In this document: piece after piece, positions 1-6,025 of the stretch
Layout: each line of letters opens with the position of its first letter
Position numbering within the stretch: position 1 is the stretch's first letter
Assembly: GCA_023255355.1 (NCBI GenBank)
Contig: JALRIU010000096.1
Span: forward strand, 1-6,084
Length of the DNA: 6,084 bases
Source of the DNA: Pseudomonadales bacterium
Lineage (GTDB): Bacteria; Pseudomonadota; Gammaproteobacteria; Pseudomonadales; JAHEIH01
Reading direction: 5' to 3'
The notes under the pieces: model-generated
The model's database searches: none
What the model saw: the letters and a program-made list of their open reading frames with translations, nothing else
What the model was told of the DNA's origin: nothing
Program-made: the position numbers and the translations under genes

Positions 1-2
1 AC

Positions 3-125
3 CATGCGCTGAGAAAAAAAGAAAATATCGAGGGCCTTGCAAGATACATTGTCAACAATCCAGTTAGAGCTGGATTGGTAAAAAGTGTTAGATTCTATCC
101 CCATTGGGATGCAATTTGGGTATAG
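3..125 (+). CDS. REP-associated (Y1/IS200-like) transposase, C-terminal 40 residues, cut by the window start
   Basis: Reading from base 3 gives an open frame that runs off the left edge and stops at TAG 123-125. The visible tail contains RYIVNNPVRAGLV followed by YPHWDAIWV at the terminus. The N-P-[VI]-R-A-G-[LM]-V stretch followed by an aromatic-rich tail is the usual C-terminal signature of RAYT proteins, the single-domain HUH transposases related to IS200/IS605 that act on REP palindromes. The catalytic HUH and tyrosine region lies outside the window, so activity cannot be judged. Codon use is AT-leaning (13 of 40 sense codons end in G or C), in keeping with a resident gene and unlike the transposase piece at the right edge. 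It converges on the kinase gene with a 43-bp gap that holds a perfect hairpin. The family call is firm; the exact subgroup is not. Confidence 0.85.
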   Translation, partial: HALRKKENIEGLARYIVNNPVRAGLVKSVRFYPHWDAIWV

Positions 126-127
126 AA

Positions 128-147
128 GAGCAGCTCAAATGCTGCTC
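128..147. repeat. Perfect 7-bp inverted repeat between convergent gene ends (weak terminator or REP-like hairpin)
   Basis: GAGCAGC (128-134) pairs exactly with GCTGCTC (141-147) across a 6-base loop. It begins two bases after the transposase stop and lies 22 bases beyond the kinase stop. Neither strand has a real T tract after the stem, so it is a poor intrinsic terminator. Because RAYT genes are often flanked by REP palindromes, it could instead be a REP-type half-site. No second copy was seen in this window, so the REP reading is inference. Confidence 0.45.
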
Positions 148-168
148 CTCACTATACCGATCAATAAA

Positions 169-1164
169 TTATGGTTTGTATTGCAGCAAGGTTTCATGTG
201 CCGCCTTGCTTAATCTAGGACCGTACTTAGCGACGACTTTTGCGGCGCAACGGTTTGCAAATGAAGCAGCAGCTGCCTCATTACCACCGGTCACAATAAC
301 GGCCAGGTAGGCACCTGCAAACATATCACCGGCACCATTGGTATCAATGGCTTGAGTGGCAAAGCCTTCCACACGAGACAAGCTATCTTGATCGCCAATC
401 AACGCGCCATTAGCACCATCAGTGATAGCAAAGCTTTGGCAGAATTTACGCAACTCAAAGGCAGCTTTATCTAACGAATCTTGCTTGGTAAAAGCCTTGG
501 CTTCATCGGCATTACAAAAGATCAAGTCGATACCATCGCCAATTACTTGGAGTAATGCTGATTCAAAAACAGCGACGACGAAGGGGTCCGATAGACTAAG
601 CGCCACTTTGACACCGTGCTCTCGAGCAAAATTGACCGCTTTAACCACCATATTTGTGCGTGGTTCATCGGTGAGAAGATAACCTTCTAGGTATAACCAC
701 TCAGACGCAGCCAGTTGATCCCAATCGATATCATCTTCGCAGTGATCCATGCTCGCGCCTAAATAGGTATTCATAGTGCGATCAGCATCGGGGGTCACCA
801 AGACTAAGCATTTACCAGTAACACCAGAATCAGCCCGCTTGTCGTGAAAAACGATATTGGCAGCAGCAAGATCGCTGGCAAACAATTCCCCGTCTTTATC
901 GCTGGCAACGCGACCACTAAAACCCACTTTAGCGCCAAAATAGGAGGCAGCAACAGCGGAATTACAGGCCGAGCCGCCACAGGCGCGATCGATATGTGAG
1001 TGATGTTTCTCTAGCTTCGAAATTAGCGACAATTGACGCGCTTCTTCAACTAGGGTCATAACACCTTTTTCGATGCCTTCACTTGCCAAAAAGGCCTCAT
1101 CGATTTTAACTTCGGTATCAACCAGGGCAGAGCCCATTGCATAGATATGGTACTGTTTTGTCAT
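169..1164 (-). CDS. PfkB-family nucleoside/sugar kinase, probable adenosine kinase (331 aa)
   Basis: This is a ribokinase/PfkB-fold cytoplasmic kinase that probably phosphorylates adenosine to AMP with ATP (purine salvage). The substrate is inferred from overall resemblance. Seen in the protein: an N-terminal strand with a G-x-x-x-V-D motif (residues 11-16); the substrate-side glycine motif CGGSACNSA (62-70); the NxxE magnesium/phosphate motif as NADE (218-221); ITDG (247-250); and the PfkB signature DTNGAGD (274-280), with D280 as the expected catalytic base and the preceding GAG as anion hole. Length is normal for adenosine kinases of this type. The frame stays open up to an ATG at 1291-1293, but the start at 1162-1164 is preferred: AAGGAG sits six bases upstream, and the extra 43 residues would overlap rfaH and resemble no kinase N-terminus. 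It is divergent from rfaH and convergent with the left-edge transposase. Inosine/guanosine or sugar kinase activity remains possible. Confidence 0.88.
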   Translation of the reverse strand: MTKQYHIYAMGSALVDTEVKIDEAFLASEGIEKGVMTLVEEARQLSLISKLEKHHSHIDRACGGSACNSAVAASYFGAKVGFSGRVASDKDGELFASDLAAANIVFHDKRADSGVTGKCLVLVTPDADRTMNTYLGASMDHCEDDIDWDQLAASEWLYLEGYLLTDEPRTNMVVKAVNFAREHGVKVALSLSDPFVVAVFESALLQVIGDGIDLIFCNADEAKAFTKQDSLDKAAFELRKFCQSFAITDGANGALIGDQDSLSRVEGFATQAIDTNGAGDMFAGAYLAVIVTGGNEAAAASFANRCAAKVVAKYGPRLSKAAHETLLQYKP

Positions 1165-1170
1165 TGTGTT

Positions 1171-1177
1171 CTCCTTT
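1171..1177 (-). promoter_or_regulatory. Strong Shine-Dalgarno site that fixes the kinase start
   Basis: On the minus strand AAAGGAG stands six bases before the ATG at 1162-1164. It is a near-perfect match to the 16S rRNA 3' end at ideal spacing, and it decides against the longer reading frame that begins inside rfaH. Confidence 0.85.
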
Positions 1178-1184
1178 GCGATGC

Positions 1185-1213
1185 ATGATACAGCAAGACA
1201 TCTATTGTGACGA
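1185..1213 (-). promoter_or_regulatory. Possible sigma-70 promoter for the kinase gene
   Basis: On the minus strand TCGTCA (1213-1208, 4 of 6 matches to the -35 consensus) is separated by 17 bases from TATCAT (1190-1185, 5 of 6 matches to -10). A transcript would start near 1178, right at the Shine-Dalgarno sequence. That is uncomfortably close and lowers confidence. The real promoter may lie slightly further upstream in the same gap. Confidence 0.25.
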
Positions 1214-1233
1214 CGAAAGATGCCCGTTATTAT
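1205..1233 (+). promoter_or_regulatory. Candidate sigma-70 promoter for rfaH-rlmC
   Basis: TTGTGA (1205-1210, 4 of 6 matches) and TATTAT (1228-1233, 5 of 6 matches) are exactly 17 bases apart. A start near 1240 would leave a leader of about 15 bases, including the purine-rich TGAGGA (1244-1249) six bases before the rfaH ATG. Its -35 overlaps the candidate -35 of the divergent kinase promoter. This rests on consensus matching only. Confidence 0.45.
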
Positions 1234-1255
1234 TGCGCTACATTGAGGATATGAC

Positions 1256-1762
1256 ATGACAGCAAATAGCGCATGGTTTTTATTGCAGACCAAGGCTCGC
1301 GAAGAACAACGAGCTATAGATAATTTAAATCAGCAGCAGATCACTACATTTTGCCCGGAAATTACCGTCGAAAAAATTGTGCGCGGCAAACGCAAAATCC
1401 AAAATGAAGTCTTATTCCCAGGCTATATTTTTGTGCGACTTGACGAACATTCACCAAGCTTCACCACTATTCGATCCACTCGCGGCGTCGCTAAGTTTGT
1501 TGCGTTTGGCCATGAGCCTAGCAGGGTTCCCGACACGTTAATTGATATTATTCAGCAACGTATAGCTGATCAAGATTGTCAGGAGAGCGCAAAACCTGCG
1601 CCCAAATCAGGTGACCTACTTGAAATTACCGAGGGCGCGTTTAAGGGTATGGACGCTATTTTCAGCGAACCTGATGGCGATGCTCGAGCAATTGTACTAG
1701 TTACGATCATGCACCAATTAGTCCCGACTAGTATTGCTAATCAACACCTCAAAACTGTCTGA
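1256..1762 (+). CDS. rfaH: RfaH, operon-specific transcription antiterminator (NusG paralogue, 168 aa)
   Basis: RfaH is recruited to RNA polymerase paused at ops elements in long lipopolysaccharide, capsule or secretion operons. There it suppresses pausing and Rho termination and helps load ribosomes. The protein shows a NusG N-terminal domain (about 1-103) opening with W7, the RfaH-typical ITVEKIVRGKRK (36-47), LFPGYIFV (53-60) and STRGVAKFV (74-82). After a linker comes a KOW-type C-terminal domain (about 117-168) with ITEGAFKG (124-131) and FSEPDGDAR (136-144). The ITxEKIVRGKR and ITEGAF-xG-xx-AIF-x-EPDG-xAR blocks are specific to RfaH rather than housekeeping NusG. Length compares with 162 aa in E. 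coli. E51 and R144 align with E48 and R138, the salt bridge that locks the autoinhibited all-alpha C-terminal domain in E. coli. The ATG at 1256 is used because the nearby ATG at 1251 hits a stop at once. The stop lies 13 bases before the start of rlmC, suggesting one transcript. Confidence 0.95.
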   Translation: MTANSAWFLLQTKAREEQRAIDNLNQQQITTFCPEITVEKIVRGKRKIQNEVLFPGYIFVRLDEHSPSFTTIRSTRGVAKFVAFGHEPSRVPDTLIDIIQQRIADQDCQESAKPAPKSGDLLEITEGAFKGMDAIFSEPDGDARAIVLVTIMHQLVPTSIANQHLKTV

Positions 1763-1775
1763 CCGAGCTACGTAA

Positions 1776-2912
1776 TTGATTTGCGAACACTTCCTTGCTG
1801 AAAGATGCCGATCGTGCGATCAGATAGCACTACCTTATGGTGAGCAAATTGCCCAAAAAAATAAACGACTGAGAGAACTACTAGCAGATTTTTCTATCGA
1901 GCAATGGTTACCTTTTGTTACTTCGGAACAATTTGGCTTTCGAAATAAAGCAAAAATGGTTGTTATGGGTAGTGCACATGCACCAATCTTGGGCCTTGTT
2001 GGCCCCCATGGTGATGAAGTCAGTCTGGAAGATTGTCCACTTTACAGCCCATCAATGACCCAATGTCTACTCGCACTTACGAAATACATTCAAAAGGCAG
2101 GTATCCCTCCTTATAACGTAAGAAAAAAGAAAGGCGAACTTAAATATCTTTTGTTAACTGAGAGTCGATCGAATGGTCAAATAATGTTGCGTTTTGTATT
2201 ACGCAGCGAGCAGGTGCTTGATAGAATCATAGCAATCATACCCGAACTACAAAATGCTTTTCCAAATGTTGTAGCGATTAGCGCAAACATTCAACCTGTT
2301 CATATGGCGATATTAGAGGGTGAACAAGAAATCTATCTAACAGAGCAAACATCAATCACCCAAACCTTAAATGGCATTCCCTTGAGTATTCGGGCAAAAA
2401 GCTTTTTTCAAACAAACCCTGATCTAGCAGGAATACTTTACGAACAGGTAGCCCATTGGGCAGCAGAACTCGGAGCTAGATCGATTTGGGATTTATTTTG
2501 CGGAGTTGGCGGTCTAGGCCTGCATTGTTTAAGGGACGGCGTGAATCTCTTGGGTATTGAGATCGAACCCAACGCTATTGAATCAGCACAAGCAAGCGCG
2601 AGGGCAATTGGTCGCTCTGAGCAAGTTCAATTTGCCGCTTTTGATGCAAGTTCATTAGCTAAAGAATCTAATGAACTTCCGGATTTGGTCATCGTAAATC
2701 CACCCCGACGAGGAATTGGTGCTGAGCTATGCCAAATGTTTAACACATCCAGTGTAAAACATTTAATTTATTCCAGTTGCAATGCATTGACGCTGCAGGC
2801 CGACCTCAAAAGGCTAGATAACTATCGTATTTGCCGAGTACAGGGATTCGATTTTTTTCCCAATACACGGCATTTTGAGGTATTGGTCATGTTAGAACGT
2901 CTAACTGCGTAA
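1776..2912 (+). CDS. rlmC: 23S rRNA (uracil-747-C5)-methyltransferase RlmC (378 aa, TTG start)
   Basis: RlmC (RumB) uses S-adenosylmethionine to make m5U747 in 23S rRNA and carries an iron-sulfur cluster. The four cluster cysteines are present: C3, C11, C14 and C87. The protein then shows QFGFRNKAKMVV (52-63), KGELKYLLLTES (119-130), NIQPVHMAI (171-179) and SFFQTNP (209-215). The SAM-binding DLFCGVGGLGLH is at 239-250 and NPPRRG at 308-313. The nucleophile C335 lies in YSSCNA, and the catalytic glutamate E368 in HFEVL. Length and motif order match E. coli RlmC (375 aa). TTG 1776 is chosen as start because TAA lies immediately upstream in frame (1773-1775) and no ATG or GTG exists near the N-terminus. 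It also places C3, C11 and C14 at the same residue numbers as in E. coli. The upstream Shine-Dalgarno is poor (GAG at 1765-1767), so translation is probably coupled to rfaH. Confidence 0.95.
   Translation: MICEHFLAERCRSCDQIALPYGEQIAQKNKRLRELLADFSIEQWLPFVTSEQFGFRNKAKMVVMGSAHAPILGLVGPHGDEVSLEDCPLYSPSMTQCLLALTKYIQKAGIPPYNVRKKKGELKYLLLTESRSNGQIMLRFVLRSEQVLDRIIAIIPELQNAFPNVVAISANIQPVHMAILEGEQEIYLTEQTSITQTLNGIPLSIRAKSFFQTNPDLAGILYEQVAHWAAELGARSIWDLFCGVGGLGLHCLRDGVNLLGIEIEPNAIESAQASARAIGRSEQVQFAAFDASSLAKESNELPDLVIVNPPRRGIGAELCQMFNTSSVKHLIYSSCNALTLQADLKRLDNYRICRVQGFDFFPNTRHFEVLVMLERLTA
2891..2905. repeat. Short inverted repeat at the convergent rlmC / phosphomannomutase ends
   Basis: GTTAGA (2891-2896) and TCTAAC (2900-2905) form a perfect six-pair stem with a three-base loop. 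It lies inside the last codons of rlmC and 16 bases past the stop of the opposite gene. There is no T tract on either side, so it would be at best a weak or Rho-assisted end signal. A second six-pair repeat (TCTTGC 2937-2942 with GCAAGA 2946-2951) lies in the final codons of the minus-strand gene. The two genes are only nine bases apart, so their 3' ends must overlap in RNA or be set by such elements. Confidence 0.25.
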
Positions 2913-2921
2913 ACGCGGCAA

Positions 2922-4328
2922 CTACAATTTAGAAATTCTTGCTAGGCAAGATTCGCATAAGTTTTGGGCGTGTTCTGGGGTCTCAGCTTCAGCATAGCAA
3001 CGCAGTTCAGGGGCATTACCCGATGGTCTGAGATGCACAATATCACCATTTTCGAACGTCACACGATAACCATCGGTCGTTACTATACTAATCACTTGGC
3101 CGCTGTCTGGTGCCATTAAAGACGGCGTATCACGTTCGTTGGAAGTTAATTCAGAAATCAATTGCCGACTTTTCTCAGTTGCAAAATCCTTCACACGATC
3201 GCTGTGAGTATAGCGTGCAGGTAAACCCTCAAGTAACTGCGAAACTCGACACAGCTGTTTTGTAGCCAAGCCAAAAACCGCCAACATTGGCAAAATAGCA
3301 TCCCTAGTAGGGAGTGCTTTCAAACGTTTTGCTCCATCGCCGATATCACTTCCTAATAAAACTCCACCATTTGCTTCATACCCCAACACTGAAAATCCTG
3401 CAGGAGCTTGCTCCATACCGGCGATAACATGCGGAGAACCAATCTGGGTGCGAACACACTCTTTAAACCACGTGGATTTTTCTAACGCGGTATTACTACT
3501 GACTGGTGTAACGACATAATTAGCAGCTAGATATTTAGCCGTTAATACACCGACGATGTCACCACGTAACCAGTTACCATTTTCATCACCAACAAGAGGG
3601 CGATCCGCATCCCCGTCAGTCGAAACAATTGCATCAAAATCATATTCTTTTGCCCAAGCTTTAGCCTGTGCTATGTCTTCGGGACGAACTGCCTCAGTAT
3701 CGATAGGGACAAAAGTTTCTGTTCTTCCTAGGGCAATTACTTGTGCCCCAAGTGCTTCAAAAACCTCAACAATGACATCACGTGCCACTGATGAATGCTG
3801 ATAAACCGCGATACTTTTATTCTTTAATGCACCTGCAAAAAATTGAGTGTAGCGTTCTATATAGCTCGATCTAGCGCTAGGGTCAGGCGCCGATAATTCT
3901 TCCAGTACGATATGTTCTGGAACATCAACAACCTGCTGCAACATAGCTGTTTCATCTGCTTTAGTAATTTCACCTTCACGACGATAAAACTTGATACCAT
4001 TTCGATCAAAAGGAATATGACTACCTGTGATCACGATAGCAGGCACATTTTTTAAAGCGGCAAAATAGGCAATCGCAGGGGTTGGCAAAGCGCCAACGTA
4101 GTCGACGCTTACACCCATATTTTTCATGGCGGCTATACATGCTTGAGTCATAGCTGGACTTGAGGGTCTTAAATCATGACCAATAACAACACGATTGCCT
4201 TGACCTGCAGCTTTCCAAAAAGCCACCGCATAGGCATAGCAGATTTCACTGGTAAGTTCTTCTACTAAACCACGCACACCACTGGTACCAAATTTTACTG
4301 GGCTATTAGAAAGGGCAAAATGTGTCAT
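2922..4328 (-). CDS. Phosphomannomutase/phosphoglucomutase family protein (alpha-D-phosphohexomutase, 468 aa)
   Basis: Enzymes of this family interconvert hexose-6-phosphate and hexose-1-phosphate through a phosphoserine, feeding GDP-mannose or UDP-glucose for surface polysaccharides. All four domain signatures are visible. KFGTSGVRG (12-20) is at the N-terminus. The phosphoserine loop TGSHIPFDRNG (101-111) has S103 as phosphoryl carrier. The metal loop DGDADRP (238-244) has D238, D240 and D242. The sugar-specificity loop GYEANGG lies at 316-322 and the phosphate-binding loop RPSGNAP at 434-440. TGSHIP replaces the textbook TASHNP and YEANGG replaces GEMSGH. Both look like features of the NoeK-like phosphomannomutase subgroup rather than damage. 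Length is normal. The ATG at 4326-4328 has only a weak ribosome site. It converges on rlmC with nine bases between stops, and lies downstream of, but is separated by a terminator from, the Ig-like gene. Mannose versus glucose specificity cannot be settled by eye. Confidence 0.9.
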   Translation of the reverse strand: MTHFALSNSPVKFGTSGVRGLVEELTSEICYAYAVAFWKAAGQGNRVVIGHDLRPSSPAMTQACIAAMKNMGVSVDYVGALPTPAIAYFAALKNVPAIVITGSHIPFDRNGIKFYRREGEITKADETAMLQQVVDVPEHIVLEELSAPDPSARSSYIERYTQFFAGALKNKSIAVYQHSSVARDVIVEVFEALGAQVIALGRTETFVPIDTEAVRPEDIAQAKAWAKEYDFDAIVSTDGDADRPLVGDENGNWLRGDIVGVLTAKYLAANYVVTPVSSNTALEKSTWFKECVRTQIGSPHVIAGMEQAPAGFSVLGYEANGGVLLGSDIGDGAKRLKALPTRDAILPMLAVFGLATKQLCRVSQLLEGLPARYTHSDRVKDFATEKSRQLISELTSNERDTPSLMAPDSGQVISIVTTDGYRVTFENGDIVHLRPSGNAPELRCYAEAETPEHAQNLCESCLARISKL

Positions 4329-4342
4329 ATAAGATCCAGAAA

Positions 4343-4373
4343 TTTATATCGCTTTTTGTTATAAGAAATTGTA
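4343..4373 (-). promoter_or_regulatory. AT-rich likely promoter zone of the phosphomannomutase gene
   Basis: The 95-base gap upstream of the gene contains three -10-like hexamers on the minus strand: TACAAT (4373-4368), TATAAC (4363-4358) and TATAAA (4348-4343). None has a good -35 at 16-18 bases, so the exact start is open. A promoter here is expected because an intrinsic terminator separates this gene from the one upstream. Confidence 0.3.
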
Positions 4374-4381
4374 GCAGATAT

Positions 4382-4411
4382 AAAAAAATTTACCCCTTGC
4401 TTAGCAAGGGG
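4382..4411 (-). terminator. Rho-independent terminator of the Ig-like protein gene
   Basis: Read on the minus strand, CCCCTTGC (4411-4404) pairs perfectly with GCAAGGGG (4400-4393) over a three-base loop. After four bases, TAAA, a run of seven T follows (4388-4382). It begins 12 bases past the TAA stop at 4424-4426. Stem, tight loop and T run are those of a classic intrinsic terminator. Confidence 0.88.
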
Positions 4412-4423
4412 CTGTATTTTTAG

Positions 4424-6025
4424 TTACTGATCGTCATTGCAGGCAAACTGAGACGTTGCAATAACGCCACCTGCGCTTGCAGGCACGCTGACGGTAATAC
4501 TTACAAACCCGGTTTGATTATCCGTTTCTTTGTCTTCTGACATAAACGCTGTATAGCTGTGAATACCTTTGGCATTGGTATCGACAACCTCAAAACTGGT
4601 CAAACCCGATAACTTGCAGTTATCGGAACTAATTTCGACAGTTGTTCCTGCGGGGAGTCGACCATTGAAACGGTCTGATACATAGAAAGTACGGCTATCG
4701 GTAGGATTGCCTGCGTCAATAGTTACCGCGCTGTTACCCACGTAAGTACCAGTACTGTTATAGATCCCTATAAAGGGAGATGAACCACCAGCATTCAATT
4801 CAACAGAATCACTGACATATATCAATTGAGTTTCGCAATCGCCGGCATTAGCAGCAGCAATATCGCAAAGTGAACCATTGTAAATTCCATTTCCCCAGTC
4901 ATATACACCGTTTGAGTTGGCATCAACAAATTCTTCAAACTCACCACCTGGCTGCCAGGTTGCACATTCATTAGCCTGACGAGGGTCAACGTCATCGGTC
5001 GTTGCAGTACATGCTCCAGCACTACCCTCATTTCCATAGACACCATCACCATTATGATCAATGAACGCCTCTGGAAGATCAGTAAATAACTCTGGAGTTA
5101 CACCATCAGATTGATAGTTGTAACGACCATCACCATTGGCATCCACAAATGTTTCTTCACCGAGTGCATAGGCAAGTATTGTGGTGTGGCCACCATAGAT
5201 GGTACCAATTTGGTTGGCACAGGGCACACCATTAACATTGTCAGCACAATTCGATCCATCTCCGGCTACATCCCCCGTGACGCTACCGATAACTCCAGTG
5301 TTGTAATCAAATTGGTTGGAGCGAGGGTTTTGACTTGTCCAGATCACACTACAAACCCCGGATTCAGAATTGTCGCTGCCTGTTTCCGAATCCAATGCAG
5401 GCATCGTACAGAAATCTTCTACCTTGCCATACTCAGTTGTAAAGTAGATCGCAGTACCTTCTGGAACAGGATTGTTAAATGCATCTGAGGCACGAATCAC
5501 TATTGTCGAATTGAAACCATCAAAATCATTACCTCCTGGTGCCAATAGGGTTGCAGACAATGAGAAAGAGTCCTGGTCTGGCAAGCCGCTACTAATAACG
5601 AGCAAATCTGATACGCTGTTCAGGACAGTACCGTCAACGGTTATGCTTGCAATTAAACGTGTCGATGTTGCAAAAGTACCGGCATTGACGACGACTGATA
5701 CACGGCCATTGGCATTAGTATATAAGCGTTCATCACTGACATCAGCACATGCGACACCGGCCACATCGCAATCCAAATCACCGTCTTCATCAAGATCTCC
5801 CGTTAGCATAATACCGCCGGTTGTGGTCGATAATTTTAGGCTGACCGGTTCATTTTCTTTTGGCTTACCTGCCTCGTCGACGACCTCAAATACGAGTGTT
5901 GAAAATTCCTGACGATCAACACCACCAGTGCCTTTGATCGACAAATTAACGGGGGTAGCAGAAACAAAACGAATCGAATTTGCCGCCGCATCCAGCACTG
6001 TTAACTTTCCATTTGCTGGCCACAC
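4424..6025 (-). CDS. Large extracytoplasmic Ig-like (Big_1/invasin-type) protein with Ca-binding loops, 3' part
   Basis: This is the C-terminal part of a secreted or surface-anchored repeat protein; no signal peptide is visible because the 5' end is missing. Residues are counted from the GTG at 6023-6025 (533 aa). Residues 16-145 look like a Big_1/invasin Ig-like domain: SIRFVSATP, KGTGGVDRQEFSTLVFEV, then a glycine and beta-rich body with the acidic loop DLDEDGDLDCD (77-87). Residues 150-290 look like a second such domain. Three copies of F-[VI]-D-x-N-x-[DN]-G-x-Y follow, at 293-302, 321-330 and 366-375. They resemble calcium loops of dockerin or thrombospondin-3 type. A last beta domain (about 400-530) ends in FACNDDQ. 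All 12 cysteines can be grouped into close pairs, suggesting periplasmic or extracellular disulfides. No LPXTG or similar sorting tail is seen. The GTG is not a credible start: the frame stays open to the window edge, but bases from about 6007 match a transposase on the other strand, so the gene is probably cut near there. The exact role (adhesion is possible) is unknown. Confidence 0.75.
   Translation of the reverse strand: MWPANGKLTVLDAAANSIRFVSATPVNLSIKGTGGVDRQEFSTLVFEVVDEAGKPKENEPVSLKLSTTTGGIMLTGDLDEDGDLDCDVAGVACADVSDERLYTNANGRVSVVVNAGTFATSTRLIASITVDGTVLNSVSDLLVISSGLPDQDSFSLSATLLAPGGNDFDGFNSTIVIRASDAFNNPVPEGTAIYFTTEYGKVEDFCTMPALDSETGSDNSESGVCSVIWTSQNPRSNQFDYNTGVIGSVTGDVAGDGSNCADNVNGVPCANQIGTIYGGHTTILAYALGEETFVDANGDGRYNYQSDGVTPELFTDLPEAFIDHNGDGVYGNEGSAGACTATTDDVDPRQANECATWQPGGEFEEFVDANSNGVYDWGNGIYNGSLCDIAAANAGDCETQLIYVSDSVELNAGGSSPFIGIYNSTGTYVGNSAVTIDAGNPTDSRTFYVSDRFNGRLPAGTTVEISSDNCKLSGLTSFEVVDTNAKGIHSYTAFMSEDKETDNQTGFVSITVSVPASAGGVIATSQFACNDDQ

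Noticed and set aside
422..682. Plus-strand open frame inside the kinase gene (and another at 104-310)
   Set aside because: Antisense shadows with no ribosome site, of low-complexity composition, lying across well-supported coding on the minus strand or across the transposase/kinase ends.
1165..1293. A 43-residue N-terminal extension of the kinase from an ATG at 1291-1293
   Set aside because: It would overlap rfaH, it cuts through the likely promoter region and looks like no PfkB N-terminus, and the ATG at 1162-1164 has an excellent ribosome site.
3203..3220. ops-like stretch TATAGCGTGC on the plus strand, and GTAGCG-type matches near 1235-1244 (-) and 3848-3855 (+)
   Set aside because: They share only 6-9 bases with the E. 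coli ops consensus. Two of them lie antisense inside the phosphomannomutase gene and the third lies upstream of the kinase promoter candidate, so none sits in a plausible leader RNA.
3556..3801. Plus-strand open frame opposite the phosphomannomutase gene
   Set aside because: Serine-rich shadow of a confidently assigned gene; no recognisable domain.
4404..4423. Plus-strand terminator reading of the 4393-4411 hairpin
   Set aside because: A short T run also follows on the plus strand, but no plus-strand gene lies upstream, so only the minus-strand role is supported.
4822..5912. Open frames at 4822-5061 (-), 5111-5488 (+) and 5472-5912 (+) over the Ig-like gene
   Set aside because: They are alternative-frame products of a repetitive acidic coding sequence, lack ribosome sites and have no family resemblance.
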